Source: CAYYJM01 sp964471755 | GTDB taxonomy: Bacteria; Planctomycetota; Planctomycetia; Gemmatales; Gemmataceae | Length of the DNA: 30,462 bases | Assembly: GCA_964471755.1 (NCBI GenBank) | Contig: CAYYJM010000047.1 | Coordinates: 1 to 30,462, forward strand | Direction of reading: 5' to 3' | In this document: piece by piece, positions 7,911 through 16,363 of the stretch | How positions within the stretch are numbered: position 1 is the first letter of the stretch | Layout: every line of letters begins with the position of its first letter | The notes under the pieces: generated by a model | What the model saw: the letters and a program-made list of their open reading frames with translations, nothing else | Database searches by the model: none | What the model was told of the DNA's origin: nothing | Program-made: the position numbers and the translations under genes

Positions 7911-8669
7911 ATGCCAATTCACGACTGGGCGCACGTCGATGCCAACCTGTTCCACCACTTCCACCAGGCGTGGACGCTTCGCATCAGCGATGCGTTGAAC
8001 GGGGGACTCCTGCCGGCAGGGTTCAATGCCCTGGTCGAACAGCACGCACCGGCCCTGGTGCCGGACGTGGTCGCGCTCCAGCGTCGGCCTCGTTCGGGCC
8101 CTCCGCCGCGAGCCTCGGGCGGGGCCGTAGTCACTGCGGAACCGCCGCGGGCCCGGCACGTCATCCGGGCGGTCGAGACGGGCACGGTGGCCAGGGCGAA
8201 CCGCGTCACCATCCGGCACGGTCTGGGTCGTATCGTCTGTGTCATCGAGGTCGTCTCTCCAGGCAACAAGAGCAGCCGGTCGGCCCTGCGGTCGTTCGTC
8301 GAGAAGAGCGTTGAGTTCCTCGACCAGGGCGTTCACCTGCTGATCGTCGATCTGTTTCCGCCGTCGGTGCGTGATCCGCAGGGCATTCACAAGGCGATCT
8401 GGGACGAGATCGAGGAACAGCCGTTCGAGCTGCCGCCCGATCAGCCCTTGACCCTGGCGGCGTACGTCGCCACGCTGCCGCGGACGGCCTACGTCGAACC
8501 GGTCGGCGTCGGTGATGTTCTGCCCGACATGCCGGCCTACCTCGATGTGGACGCCTACGTCCCGGTGCCCCTGGAGGCGACCTATCAGGCGGCGTGGGCC
8601 AGTTGTCCCGAGATGGTGCGTGAGGTCGTCGAGGGACGCGTCGTCGAAGAGGAGGAACAAGCCGACTGA
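7911..8669 (+). CDS. DUF4058 family protein
   Basis: The 252-residue protein has the hallmarks of DUF4058: it starts MPIHDWAHVDANLFHHFHQ and contains VCVIEVVSPGNKSSR, VEFLDQGVHLLIVDLFPP and DPQGIHKAIWDEI. The family is frequent in planctomycetes and cyanobacteria and has no established biochemical role. The IEVVSPGNK segment, with its Glu followed by Lys, resembles the active-site strand of PD-(D/E)XK nucleases, a comparison I offer only as a hypothesis. ATG 7911 was chosen over an upstream ATG at 7872 because the family consistently starts MPIHDW and AGGGGAGG lies just upstream. Residues about 52-90 form a Pro/Arg-rich linker. No signal peptide or membrane segment is seen. Confidence 0.9.
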   Translation: MPIHDWAHVDANLFHHFHQAWTLRISDALNGGLLPAGFNALVEQHAPALVPDVVALQRRPRSGPPPRASGGAVVTAEPPRARHVIRAVETGTVARANRVTIRHGLGRIVCVIEVVSPGNKSSRSALRSFVEKSVEFLDQGVHLLIVDLFPPSVRDPQGIHKAIWDEIEEQPFELPPDQPLTLAAYVATLPRTAYVEPVGVGDVLPDMPAYLDVDAYVPVPLEATYQAAWASCPEMVREVVEGRVVEEEEQAD

Positions 8670-8725
8670 TCAGAACGCGCCCGGATGCCTATCATGCTCT
8701 CCACACTCACCCTTGGAGAGTCGCC

Positions 8726-9916
8726 GTGGATCTGTCGTTCAACGAATCGCTGGCCGTCGAAACCCTTCTGAAACTCCTCGCCGTCGAGGGCGTCACCGGC
8801 AAGGAGAAGGCCATCGGCAAGGCCCTTGTCGAGAGCCTCAAGGCGGCCGGCGTCCCGGCCCGGGCCATTCGCTTCGACACCGCCCATGAACGGATCGGAC
8901 TGCCGACGCAGACCGGCAATCTCATCGTCACGCTGCCCGGAACCGAGAAGAAGGATCGGCTCCTGTTCATGACCCACATGGACACGGTGCCCCTGTGCGC
9001 CGGAGCGGTGCCCGTCAAGAAGGGCAACAAGATCATCGCGCAGGGCGAGACGGCCCTCGGCGGCGACAACCGCACCGGCTGTGCCGTCCTCGTCAATCTC
9101 GTTCAGACACTGCTGGAGAAGAAACTGCCCCATCCGCCGCTGACGCTGCTGTTCACCGTGCGTGAGGAGAGCGGTCTGCACGGGGCCCGCAATCTGGACC
9201 TGGCCGATCTCGGCGGAGCCGTCATGGGCTTCAACGTCGATGGTCGGCTCGCGGCCCAGCTCACCATCGGTGCCGTCGGTGCCGAGCGCTGGGAGGTGAC
9301 GATCCACGGCAAGGCGGCGCATGCGGGCGTCGCCCCGGAGAAGGGCATCAGCGCGACGCTCGTCGCCGCCCTGGCCCTGGCCCGCGTGAGGGCCGGCGGC
9401 TGGTTCGGCAAGGTCGTCCAGGGCGAGAAGCAGGGCACATCGAATGTCGGCCCCTTCGGCGGCAAGGACGGTCGATCCGCCGGCGACGCGACCAACGTCG
9501 TGACCGACTACGTCCACATCCAGGGTGAAAGCCGTAGCCATGATGCGAAGTTCGCCCGCGAGATCACCCAGGCTTACAAGGAAGCGTTCGCCACGGCGGC
9601 CGAGGAGGTCACCGACGACCAGGGCCACAAGGCGAAGGTGAAGTTCACGTCCCGCCTGGATTACCACCCGTTCCGGCTGAAGGAAACCGCCACGGTCGTC
9701 AAGACGGCCGTCGATCGGCTGACCCGGGCGGGGCTGACGCCGGACTGCCGGGTCGCCAACGGAGGCCTCGACGCGAACTGGATCAACCGGCACGGTCTGC
9801 CGACGGTGACGTTCGGAGCCGGCCAGAATGCCATCCACACGGTCGAGGAATGGGTAGACGTGCCGGAGTTCCTGCTCGGCTGCAAGGCGGCCCTGGCCCT
9901 GGCCCTGGGGGCATAA
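8726..9916 (+). CDS. M20-type metallopeptidase (peptidase T-like)
   Basis: The 396-residue cytoplasmic enzyme has the complete dizinc site of the M20 clan: H84 and D86 in MTHMDTVPL, D114 in GGDNRTG, the E147-E148 pair in REESGLHG, Asp in FNVDGR and a late His in AIHTVEEW. The dimerisation (lid) domain is marked by IHGKAAHAGVAPEKGISA. These enzymes release N-terminal residues from short peptides; the overall form is closest to peptidase T and related tripeptidases, but the exact substrate is uncertain. The start is GTG 8726, preceded by GGAGAG at proper spacing. It follows the DUF4058 gene by 56 bases on the same strand and may share its transcript. Confidence 0.9.
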   Translation: MDLSFNESLAVETLLKLLAVEGVTGKEKAIGKALVESLKAAGVPARAIRFDTAHERIGLPTQTGNLIVTLPGTEKKDRLLFMTHMDTVPLCAGAVPVKKGNKIIAQGETALGGDNRTGCAVLVNLVQTLLEKKLPHPPLTLLFTVREESGLHGARNLDLADLGGAVMGFNVDGRLAAQLTIGAVGAERWEVTIHGKAAHAGVAPEKGISATLVAALALARVRAGGWFGKVVQGEKQGTSNVGPFGGKDGRSAGDATNVVTDYVHIQGESRSHDAKFAREITQAYKEAFATAAEEVTDDQGHKAKVKFTSRLDYHPFRLKETATVVKTAVDRLTRAGLTPDCRVANGGLDANWINRHGLPTVTFGAGQNAIHTVEEWVDVPEFLLGCKAALALALGA

Positions 9917-9947
9917 TTCTCCGAGACCCTCGCGGGGGGGGCGGGGT

Positions 9948-9953
9948 TATAAT
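9948..9953 (+). promoter_or_regulatory. Consensus -10 box before the SRPBCC gene
   Basis: A perfect TATAAT lies 42 bases before the chosen ATG, in otherwise very GC-rich sequence just after a run of eight Gs (9934-9941). No convincing -35 box is seen, so an activator or an unusual sigma factor would be needed if it works. Confidence 0.3.
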
Positions 9954-9994
9954 CACGGATGAAGATGTCGTTCATCTCATCCGAGGGAGCGTCG

Positions 9995-10438
9995 ATGGTC
10001 CGTTTTGAAGGCGAGAAGCACTTCGTTCAGTCCCCCTCGCTGCTGTGGGGTCGGCTGACCGATCCGGCGTTTTTGCTGACGTGCCTGCCCGATCTGGATC
10101 GGGTCGAGAGCGTCGATGCCGACGGCGCGTCGTTCGTGTTGCGGCCCGGCTTCTCGTTCGTGCGCGGCACGTTGCAGGCCCGCTTGACGATCCTGGCGAA
10201 GACGCCGGAAACCTCTGCCCGATATCGCCTGGAGGCTCGCGGAATCGGCAGCGACAGCACGGTTGAGGTGACGCTCACACTCATTCCGCAGGAGGGAGGG
10301 ACGCTGCTGCACCATGCCGCGGAGGTGACCCAGCTGGGCGGCCTGCTCAAGCTCGTGCCCTCGGGCCTGATCAGCGGCGCGGCCCAGAAGGTGGTTGCCG
10401 ACGTGCTGTCGGCGGTGGAAAAGAACCTCGGCACCTGA
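9995..10438 (+). CDS. SRPBCC (START-like) family protein, CoxG-type
   Basis: The 147-residue protein has the CoxG/SRPBCC pattern: an N-terminal strand (MVRFEGEKHF), helix-forming PSLLWGRLTDPAFLLTCLPD, where the family typically has W..L.DP..L..C.PG, and a C-terminal helix after GLLKLVPSGLISGAAQKVVA. The fold makes a hydrophobic cavity and is found in CO-dehydrogenase accessory subunits and in lipid- or polyketide-binding proteins. No CODH genes are nearby, so a CODH role is not supported. ATG 9995 is chosen because GAGGGAG lies just before it and the domain starts there; ATG 9959 lies close downstream of the TATAAT. Function is unknown. Confidence 0.83.
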   Translation: MVRFEGEKHFVQSPSLLWGRLTDPAFLLTCLPDLDRVESVDADGASFVLRPGFSFVRGTLQARLTILAKTPETSARYRLEARGIGSDSTVEVTLTLIPQEGGTLLHHAAEVTQLGGLLKLVPSGLISGAAQKVVADVLSAVEKNLGT

Positions 10439-10447
10439 GTTGGTCCA

Positions 10448-10476
10448 TTGCTTCCCGGTGGTCCGACCCTGATAAT
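10448..10476 (+). promoter_or_regulatory. Candidate sigma70-type promoter for the YVTN/cytochrome gene
   Basis: TTGCTT (10448-10453), a 17-base spacer and GATAAT (10471-10476) resemble a housekeeping promoter. It begins ten bases after the preceding stop codon. Transcription would start near 10483, about 40 bases before the ATG. Confidence 0.4.
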
Positions 10477-10522
10477 AGCCTCCGTCCCGCCTGGATTGAC
10501 TGAATCCTGCCGGAGTTGCATC

Positions 10523-12412
10523 ATGCGTTTCCATCCCGCGTTCGGCCTGGCGGCCGTTCTCGCCCTGTTTCCCGCGTCCCTGTGGGCCGGCTCCTCCAAC
10601 AGTCTGATGGACGTCAGCCCGGACGGCTCGCGACTGGTCGTCGCCAACTCGGACAACGGCACGATCACCGTCGTGGACACGGCCGAGAAGAAGAAGCTGG
10701 CGGAGGTCGCCGTCGGCAAGAAGCCCGAGGGCACGACCTGGATCGGGAATGGGCCACTGGTCGCCGTGACGGTCTACGGCGAGGATCAGGTCGTGTTCGT
10801 CGATACCGCCACCGGCAAGGTCGTGGAACGTCTGACCGTGCCCGATGAGCCGTACGGCATCGTCGCCACGCGGGATGGCAAGCGGGCCTACGTCACGCAG
10901 GAGTATCCCGGCCTGGTCACGGAAATCGACCTGGTGACGCGGAAGGTCGTCCGCGAGATGCCGGTCGGCAAGTTCGTTCGTGGCCTGGCTCTGAGTCCCG
11001 ACGAGAAGCGGCTCTACGTGACCGAGTTCTACACGGCTCGTCTGCACGCGCTCGATCTGGAGTCCGGCAAGGTCGTCGATAGCTGGAAGGGCCATTCGAT
11101 CGACAACCTGGCGCGGAACGTGATCGTTCATCCGCGACGGCCCAAGGCCTACCTGCCGCACATCCGCTCGAAGATCGGTTTCATCGACGGAGCCGGCTCG
11201 ATCTTCCCGCAGCTGACCATCTACGATCTGGTGCCGCCGGAGAAGCAGGCGAAGCGGGGCAAATCGATCGCCCTGGACACCTACAACGGCGTCTACGTCG
11301 TGACCAACCCGTGGGAGGCGGCTCTGTCGCCGGACGGCAAGCGGATCTACACGATCTATGCCGGCACCAATGACATGAACGTCTCCGAGGTCATCGACGA
11401 CGACTACCGCGAGGTCGAACGCATCGGCAGTGCCGTGAGCATCGGCCAGAACCCCCGAGCCATCCGCGTCTCGCCGGATGGAAAAACGGTCTACATCGCC
11501 AACGCGCTCGATTTCGACGTGACCTTCCACGACGCGCAGACGCTGCGGAAGATTGGTCAGGTGAAGGCGTGCGATCCGCCGCGGACGCCGGAATGGGTTC
11601 GCGGCAAGATCCTGTTCAGCACGGCGAATCGACCGTTGACGAGCCGACGCTGGATCGCCTGCGCCTCGTGTCATCCCGATGGTCACTCCGACGGTCGGGT
11701 CTGGCAGCAGCCGGAGGGCTTGCGAAAGATTCCGGCCCTGATGGGTCTGGCGCACACGCATCCGCTGCACTGGTCGGCCGATCGCGACGAGGTGCAGGAC
11801 TTCGAGTACACGATCCAGAGCAAGCTCATGGCCGGGGCCGGCTTCCTCGGTCGCGGTCGGATCAAACCGAAGGTCGGCTTCCATCCGACCGAGCTGGAGG
11901 AGAAGACGTCCGATCGCTCGAAGGACCTGGACGCCCTGGCGATCTACACCAACTCGTTCGCGTTCACCCTGTCCCCGCACATTCCCGCGCCGGGGAAACT
12001 GTCACCCGAAGCGACCCGCGGCAAGGAACTCTTCTTCGCCAAAACCGTCGGATGTGCGGAGTGTCATTCCGGGCCGTACATGACCGATAGTCGCCTGGCG
12101 AAGCCGTTCCAGCTGCACGACGTCGGCACCGGATCGGCCGATCCCAGCGAGAAGATGGGGCCGAAGTACGACACGCCGACGCTGCTGGGGATCTATCGCA
12201 CCGCCCCGTATCTGCACCACGGCAAGGCGGCCAGCCTGGAAGAGGTGCTGACGACCTTCAACAAGGACGACAAGCACGGCAAGACGAGCCATCTGAAGCC
12301 GAACGAGATCGCCGACCTGGTGGCGTTCTTGAAGTCGCTGCCGTATGAACTGCCGCCGGATCGGACGCCGAATACCGTCGAGTTCCACGCGCTGCCGGGG
12401 AAGAAGGACTGA
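10523..12412 (+). CDS. Secreted YVTN beta-propeller protein with dihaem c-type cytochrome domain
   Basis: The 629-residue protein has a signal peptide (MRFHPAFGLAAVLALFPASL ...) and an N-terminal beta-propeller of YVTN-type blades (about 25-365: VSPDGSRLVVANSDNGTITV, LSPDEKRLYVTEFYT, VSPDGKTVYIANALD). The C-terminal part has two covalent-haem sites, C380-ASC-H384 and C511-AEC-H515, in a MauG/cytochrome c peroxidase-like arrangement; TPTLLGIYRTAPYLHHGKA is the family's conserved stretch. It is presumably a periplasmic redox enzyme or electron carrier, with the propeller as binding or cofactor scaffold. Maturation needs a cytochrome c assembly system not in this window. The frame is open from 10448 but ATG 10523 has CGGAG upstream and begins the signal peptide. 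Its stop codon directly abuts a repeat element. Confidence 0.9.
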   Translation: MRFHPAFGLAAVLALFPASLWAGSSNSLMDVSPDGSRLVVANSDNGTITVVDTAEKKKLAEVAVGKKPEGTTWIGNGPLVAVTVYGEDQVVFVDTATGKVVERLTVPDEPYGIVATRDGKRAYVTQEYPGLVTEIDLVTRKVVREMPVGKFVRGLALSPDEKRLYVTEFYTARLHALDLESGKVVDSWKGHSIDNLARNVIVHPRRPKAYLPHIRSKIGFIDGAGSIFPQLTIYDLVPPEKQAKRGKSIALDTYNGVYVVTNPWEAALSPDGKRIYTIYAGTNDMNVSEVIDDDYREVERIGSAVSIGQNPRAIRVSPDGKTVYIANALDFDVTFHDAQTLRKIGQVKACDPPRTPEWVRGKILFSTANRPLTSRRWIACASCHPDGHSDGRVWQQPEGLRKIPALMGLAHTHPLHWSADRDEVQDFEYTIQSKLMAGAGFLGRGRIKPKVGFHPTELEEKTSDRSKDLDALAIYTNSFAFTLSPHIPAPGKLSPEATRGKELFFAKTVGCAECHSGPYMTDSRLAKPFQLHDVGTGSADPSEKMGPKYDTPTLLGIYRTAPYLHHGKAASLEEVLTTFNKDDKHGKTSHLKPNEIADLVAFLKSLPYELPPDRTPNTVEFHALPGKKD

Positions 12413-12501
12413 TGTCAGGCGAGTGTCAGGCGAGCCCCCCACGACAGTGGGGGGAGTTTGTCGTCGTGTACTCCCCCGGCTTTCGCCGGGGGCTCGCCTG
12501 A
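12413..12501. repeat. Cloverleaf-like repeat element, family B, copy 2 (reverse orientation)
   Basis: The outer stem TCAGGCGAG/CTCGCCTGA (12426-12434 with 12493-12501) encloses hairpins CCCCCCAC-GACA-GTGGGGGG (12435-12454) and CCCCCGGC-TTTC-GCCGGGGG (12473-12492), with a diverged core between them. It is the reverse complement of the element at 5756-5827. An 11-base unit TGTCAGGCGAG is tandemly doubled at its left edge (12413-12434), beginning on the very next base after the cytochrome gene's TGA. It ends 35 bases before the next gene. Confidence 0.83.
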
Positions 12502-12536
12502 CCGGTCGCTGGGCTTGTGATCAAGGGAACGTATTC

Positions 12537-13346
12537 ATGAACGCCGACTGGCGCAACCGTCATGAAGTCGCTGTCGAGGTCACCCGCGAGGGCGGGCGGA
12601 CCGCGTTGCGCTACTTCGGCGGCAACCTGGCCGCGGACTGGAAGCCGTCCACCGATCCGTGGACGACGGCCCACTCCAGCCCGGTCACCGTGGCCGATCA
12701 GGAGACTGAGCGGCTCTTGCGGGAGCGTCTGAGCGCGGCCTTTCCGCAGGACGGCTTCCTCGGCGAGGAGTACGGCGATCAGCCCGGTTCCTCAGGCTAT
12801 CGCTGGATCATCGACCCGATCGACGGCACGCGGAACTACTTTCGCGGCATCCCGATCTGGGGCACGCTGGTCGGCCTGGAGTATCAGGGCCAAATGATCG
12901 CCGGCTTCGTCGATCTGCCGGCCCTGGGCGAGTTCTACCACGCGCTGCGCGGCGAAGGGGCGTTCTGCAACGGACAGCGGATTCAGGTCTCGCCTGTCGC
13001 GAAACTGGCCGACACGACCTTGCTCTACACGGCCCTGTCGTGGTTCATGAAGCCGGGTCGGCAGGAGGCGTTCCTCGATCTACTCGGTCAGACCCAGGCC
13101 CAGCGCGGCTTCGGCGACGTGTACGGCTTCATGCTCGTCGCTCGCGGCTCGGCCGATCTGATGCTCGAGTTCGGCGTCCACGCCTGGGACGTGGCGGCCG
13201 TGCTGCCCATCGTCGAGGAGGCCGGCGGCACCTTCACCAACTACGATGGCGGCCAGGACATCCACAAGCCAGACGTTCTGGTTTCCAACGGACGGCTCCA
13301 TGCCGACGCGCTGGCCATTCTGCACCGGCACGAGCTGCGAGGTTAA
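12537..13346 (+). CDS. Inositol-monophosphatase family phosphatase, possibly histidinol-phosphatase
   Basis: The 269-residue protein carries the full Mg-binding signature of the FIG superfamily: D54 in VTVADQETE, E77-E78 in LGEEYG, DPIDGT (D93, D96, G97, T98) and the late WDVAA. Soluble and cytoplasmic, it should remove phosphate from a small sugar-like or alcohol phosphate. Length and the first-helix form resemble HisN-type histidinol-phosphatases, but inositol phosphate and other substrates are equally possible. ATG 12537 has AAGGGAA upstream; the open frame extends to 12345 but that part overlaps the previous gene and repeat B. Its stop is two bases before the mtnA start, so the two are almost certainly co-transcribed and translationally coupled. 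Confidence 0.88.
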   Translation: MNADWRNRHEVAVEVTREGGRTALRYFGGNLAADWKPSTDPWTTAHSSPVTVADQETERLLRERLSAAFPQDGFLGEEYGDQPGSSGYRWIIDPIDGTRNYFRGIPIWGTLVGLEYQGQMIAGFVDLPALGEFYHALRGEGAFCNGQRIQVSPVAKLADTTLLYTALSWFMKPGRQEAFLDLLGQTQAQRGFGDVYGFMLVARGSADLMLEFGVHAWDVAAVLPIVEEAGGTFTNYDGGQDIHKPDVLVSNGRLHADALAILHRHELRG

Positions 13347-13348
13347 CC

Positions 13349-14413
13349 ATGCCCACACCACGACCGATCGAATGGCTCGGTGGGCCGGACGGTCATCTGC
13401 GGCTGCTCGATCAGACCGAGTTGCCCCTGCACACGACGTACAAGGACTGCTGGAGCGTCGGCGACGTGTGGGAGGCGATCCGGGCCCTGCGCGTCCGCGG
13501 AGCCCCTGCCATCGGTGTGTCCGCGGCATTCGGCCTGCTCCTGGGGCTGCGTAACAGTCGTGATCGCGATGCTCTCGATCGCGATTTCAAGACGGCGAGC
13601 GAGTATCTGCGAACGAGCCGGCCGACGGCGGTCAACCTGGCCTGGGCTCTCGAGCGGATGGGGGCGTTCCTGACCACCATACCGCGTGATCTGCCGGTGA
13701 TCGACGTGCGCGAACAACTGCTCCAGGAGGCCCAGCGCATTCGCCAGGAAGACGGGGCGATCTGCCGGGCGATCGGCCAGGTCGGCGCGGACCTGGTGCC
13801 GCACGGCGGCGGCGTCCTCACCCACTGCAACACTGGCGGCCTGGCGACGACGGAGTACGGCACCGCCCTGTCGGTTCTGTTCACGGCTCACGAGCAGGGT
13901 AAACGCTTCAAGGTCTACGCCGACGAAACCCGGCCGCTGCTCCAGGGAGCCCGGCTGACCGCCTGGGAACTGATGCAGGCCGGCATCGACGTCACGCTCA
14001 TCTGCGACAGCATGGCCGCCCAGGTCATGCGCGAGGGCCGCGTCCAGATGATCATCGTCGGCGCGGACCGCATCGCCTGTAACGGCGACACGGCCAACAA
14101 GATCGGCACCTACATGCTGGCCGTCCTGGCTCGCTTCCACGGCGTGCCGTTCTACGTCGCGGCTCCGACCAGCACCTTCGATCGGACATTGCCCACCGGA
14201 GAGGGGATTCCGATCGAGCAGCGGTCGGCGGCGGAGGTGTCGCACGGCTTCGGTCGGCAGACGGCTCCCGACGGCGTGAAGGTCTACAACCCGGCCTTCG
14301 ACGTGACGCCACACCAGCTGATCACCGGGCTGATCACCGAGACGGGCCTGATCATGCCAGTCAACGAACCGCGGATCACCCGGGGCCTGGAACCGATCGG
14401 AGCCGGAACCTGA
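13349..14413 (+). CDS. mtnA: S-methyl-5-thioribose-1-phosphate isomerase
   Basis: The 354-residue enzyme converts methylthioribose-1-phosphate to methylthioribulose-1-phosphate in the methionine salvage pathway, in the cytoplasm. Diagnostic segments are RVRGAPAIGVSAAFG (49-62), GVLTHCNTGGLAT with the catalytic Cys at 160, YADETRPLLQGARLTAWEL (190-208) and VGADRIACNGDTANKIGTY with the catalytic Asp at 240; both positions agree with the numbering known for the Bacillus enzyme. Length is normal. The start is the ATG two bases after the phosphatase stop, with GAGGT at the end of that gene as ribosome binding site. A related ribose-1,5-bisphosphate isomerase is the main alternative, but the motif set favours MtnA. 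No other salvage genes are in the window. Confidence 0.95.
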   Translation: MPTPRPIEWLGGPDGHLRLLDQTELPLHTTYKDCWSVGDVWEAIRALRVRGAPAIGVSAAFGLLLGLRNSRDRDALDRDFKTASEYLRTSRPTAVNLAWALERMGAFLTTIPRDLPVIDVREQLLQEAQRIRQEDGAICRAIGQVGADLVPHGGGVLTHCNTGGLATTEYGTALSVLFTAHEQGKRFKVYADETRPLLQGARLTAWELMQAGIDVTLICDSMAAQVMREGRVQMIIVGADRIACNGDTANKIGTYMLAVLARFHGVPFYVAAPTSTFDRTLPTGEGIPIEQRSAAEVSHGFGRQTAPDGVKVYNPAFDVTPHQLITGLITETGLIMPVNEPRITRGLEPIGAGT

Positions 14414-14425
14414 ACCAGACCCGGC

Positions 14426-15505
14426 TCACACGGGATAGAGGAAGTACAGAACCGTACTCGTGGCGTTGAACAGGCCGTGGAGCAGGACCGGAGCCATGAG
14501 CGACCCGGAGCGGTCGCGCAGGTAACACAGCCCCAGCGACAGCACGAAGAGAGCCACGGGATGCGGCCAGGTCGAATGGACGGCCGCGAACAGCATCGAC
14601 ACGGCGATGTAGCCCGGCAGTCGGGTTCCGCCAGCGTACTCCTGCGTGGCCAGGAACCCCACTCCCAGCACCAGGACGAACAGCACTGGCATGTAGGCGT
14701 CGAGTTTCTCCCAGCCGGGCCGATCCGCGACCGCTGCGATGTCGGGGCTGTTGGTGATGTAAGCGAGGACAATCGCGCCAACGAGGAGAAAATAGCCCCG
14801 TGCGGGAGCGGCCAGGACGTAGGGCTGAAGCAGACCCCGGAAGAGGAACTCCTCCAGGACCGGATGAATGACGACGGCCAGGGCGACCCAGAAGATCCAC
14901 TCAATCGGCAGAAGGTTCGCTCGGGTGAGGATCACCAGGGCGTGTTCTTCTTCGGGCACCTGCATCCAGGACGAGTAGAGCGTGGCGACCAGGGTATTCA
15001 GGCCCAGCACGATCGGGGTCAGAACTACCCAGAAGATCAGGGCGAGAACCACCGCTCGCGGCCAGCCGGTCCAGGTGATTCCCAGGGTGGACGCCGGGAT
15101 GGAATGGCGGCCCAGGAGGAGCAATGGCAGAAGGATCACCTGAAGTGGGAAGACGAGGGTTCGCGCCCAGACGTCCAGACGGAGAGCCAGGGTTCGCCAG
15201 AAGATCGGCTCGGCGATGGTGGCGGCGGTCGGGCCGGCGATCTCTCCCATCACCTGCTGGGTCGCCTTGCGATCTTCTGGAGCCTCCAGCGTTCGCATCA
15301 GGTACGCCCCGTCCGGCACGGCCCAGGCAAACAGACCGGAGCCGAGAACCATGGCCTNNNNNNNNNNGGACAGGACCCACGACAGGAAGATGAAGACGAC
15401 GACCAGCAGGAGATCCGTGCCCCGCCAGGGGACCGGCGGCCCCGGTGGCGGCAGTTCCTCGATCTCGTCTCCGGGCGGCCTGTCGTCGTACGGTTCCTGG
15501 CTCAT
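14426..15505 (-). CDS. CPBP family intramembrane metalloprotease (CAAX protease-like), with assembly gap
   Basis: The multi-spanning membrane protein of about 359 residues (four positions unknown) has the three motifs of the CPBP/Abi family: EEFLFRGLLQPY (EExxxR), FAAVHSTWPHP (FxxxH) and HGLFNATS. Family members are glutamate-type intramembrane proteases related to Rce1; bacterial ones process or resist peptides, and some are only membrane scaffolds. A Pro-rich N-terminus (GDEIEELPPPGPPVPW) precedes the first helix. Ten Ns (15358-15367) fall in that first membrane region; the frame happens to continue but the true gap length is unknown. Start ATG 15505 is favoured by the compact cytoplasmic N-terminus. 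It is convergent with mtnA (12 bases between the stops) and divergent from trpC. Confidence 0.88.
   Translation of the reverse strand: MSQEPYDDRPPGDEIEELPPPGPPVPWRGTDLLLVVVFIFLSWVLSXXXXAMVLGSGLFAWAVPDGAYLMRTLEAPEDRKATQQVMGEIAGPTAATIAEPIFWRTLALRLDVWARTLVFPLQVILLPLLLLGRHSIPASTLGITWTGWPRAVVLALIFWVVLTPIVLGLNTLVATLYSSWMQVPEEEHALVILTRANLLPIEWIFWVALAVVIHPVLEEFLFRGLLQPYVLAAPARGYFLLVGAIVLAYITNSPDIAAVADRPGWEKLDAYMPVLFVLVLGVGFLATQEYAGGTRLPGYIAVSMLFAAVHSTWPHPVALFVLSLGLCYLRDRSGSLMAPVLLHGLFNATSTVLYFLYPV
15358..15367. other. Assembly gap of ten Ns
   Basis: Ten Ns interrupt the CPBP protease gene in its first membrane segment. Ten is a common placeholder, so real missing length is unknown. The window therefore comes from a draft scaffold. 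Confidence 0.98.
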
Positions 15506-15571
15506 CTCGGCTCCCCGGTGGCGATCTCCTCGGCAGTCACTATCTTCTCGTCCAGACACGAGGAACCACTG

Positions 15572-16363
15572 ATGGGCACGATACTGGATGCGATCGTCTC
15601 CCGCAAGGGACCGGAGATTGAGGCGGCTCGCGGCCGGGTGACCGCGGCCGAGCTGGAACGGCAACTCGTCGGTCTGCCGCCGGCGCGCGACTTCCGGGCC
15701 GCCCTGCTGACTGGCGACGATGTCGCGATCATCGCCGAGGTCAAGAAGGCGTCGCCATCGCTGGGCGTCATCCGGGCCGACTTCGACCCGGTCGCGATTG
15801 CCCGGACGTACGACCGTCACGGAGCCGCCTGCATCAGCGTACTGACCGACGAGCCGGGCTTCCAGGGCAAGCTGGAATACCTGACCGCCATCCGGGCGGT
15901 GGTCGATCGGCCAGTCCTGCGCAAGGACTTCCTGCTCGATCGCTACCAGCTTCTGGAGGCTCGCGCCGCCGGAGCCGATGCCGTGCTACTGATCGCCGAG
16001 ATCCTTCCCGGAGCGGCGCTCGCGAAGCTGCTGAACGAGGCTCGTGCCCTGGGGATGCAGGCACTCGTCGAACTGTACGACACGGAGAATCTGCCGCGTG
16101 TCCTCGATGCCGGGGCCGACCTCGTCGGCATCAACAACCGCGATCTGCGGACCTTCACGGTGAGTCTGGAACACACCCTGGAAATGGCGAGCCGGGTGCC
16201 GAGGGGAGTATGCCTGGTGAGCGAGAGTGGCATCCGCACGCGGGCCGACATCGATCGCCTGAAGGCCGGCGGCATCGCTGCGGTGCTGGTCGGCGAGACA
16301 CTGATGCGCGCCGCCGACATCGGAGCGGCCCTCGATGCGCTGCGGAGTCGGGGTTCTATTTAA
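15572..16363 (+). CDS. trpC: Indole-3-glycerol phosphate synthase
   Basis: The 263-residue TIM-barrel enzyme makes indole-3-glycerol phosphate from CdRP in tryptophan synthesis, in the cytoplasm. Family motifs are all present: IIAEVKKASPSLGVI (catalytic Lys), LRKDFLLDRYQLLEARAAGA, ALVELYD, GINNRDLRTF, LVSESGIRTRADI and AVLVGETLMR. Length is typical for a monofunctional enzyme. ATG 15572 follows GAGGAACCACTG. No other trp gene is close. The TAA stop is the first part of a family A repeat, so the gene ends inside the element and overlaps the tail of the convergent coiled-coil gene by eight bases. Confidence 0.96.
   Translation: MGTILDAIVSRKGPEIEAARGRVTAAELERQLVGLPPARDFRAALLTGDDVAIIAEVKKASPSLGVIRADFDPVAIARTYDRHGAACISVLTDEPGFQGKLEYLTAIRAVVDRPVLRKDFLLDRYQLLEARAAGADAVLLIAEILPGAALAKLLNEARALGMQALVELYDTENLPRVLDAGADLVGINNRDLRTFTVSLEHTLEMASRVPRGVCLVSESGIRTRADIDRLKAGGIAAVLVGETLMRAADIGAALDALRSRGSI

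Noticed and set aside
9934..9941. Run of eight Gs as a quadruplex or phase-variable tract
   Set aside because: It is a single tract outside coding sequence, with no further G-runs at quadruplex spacing and no frame to switch.
9977..11980. A 667-codon reverse open frame
   Set aside because: It is antisense to the SRPBCC and YVTN/cytochrome genes, both supported by motifs, signal peptide and ribosome binding sites.
15358..15367. Frameshift or insertion in the CPBP protease gene
   Set aside because: These are Ns from the assembly; the flanking sequence encodes fitting membrane segments in one frame.
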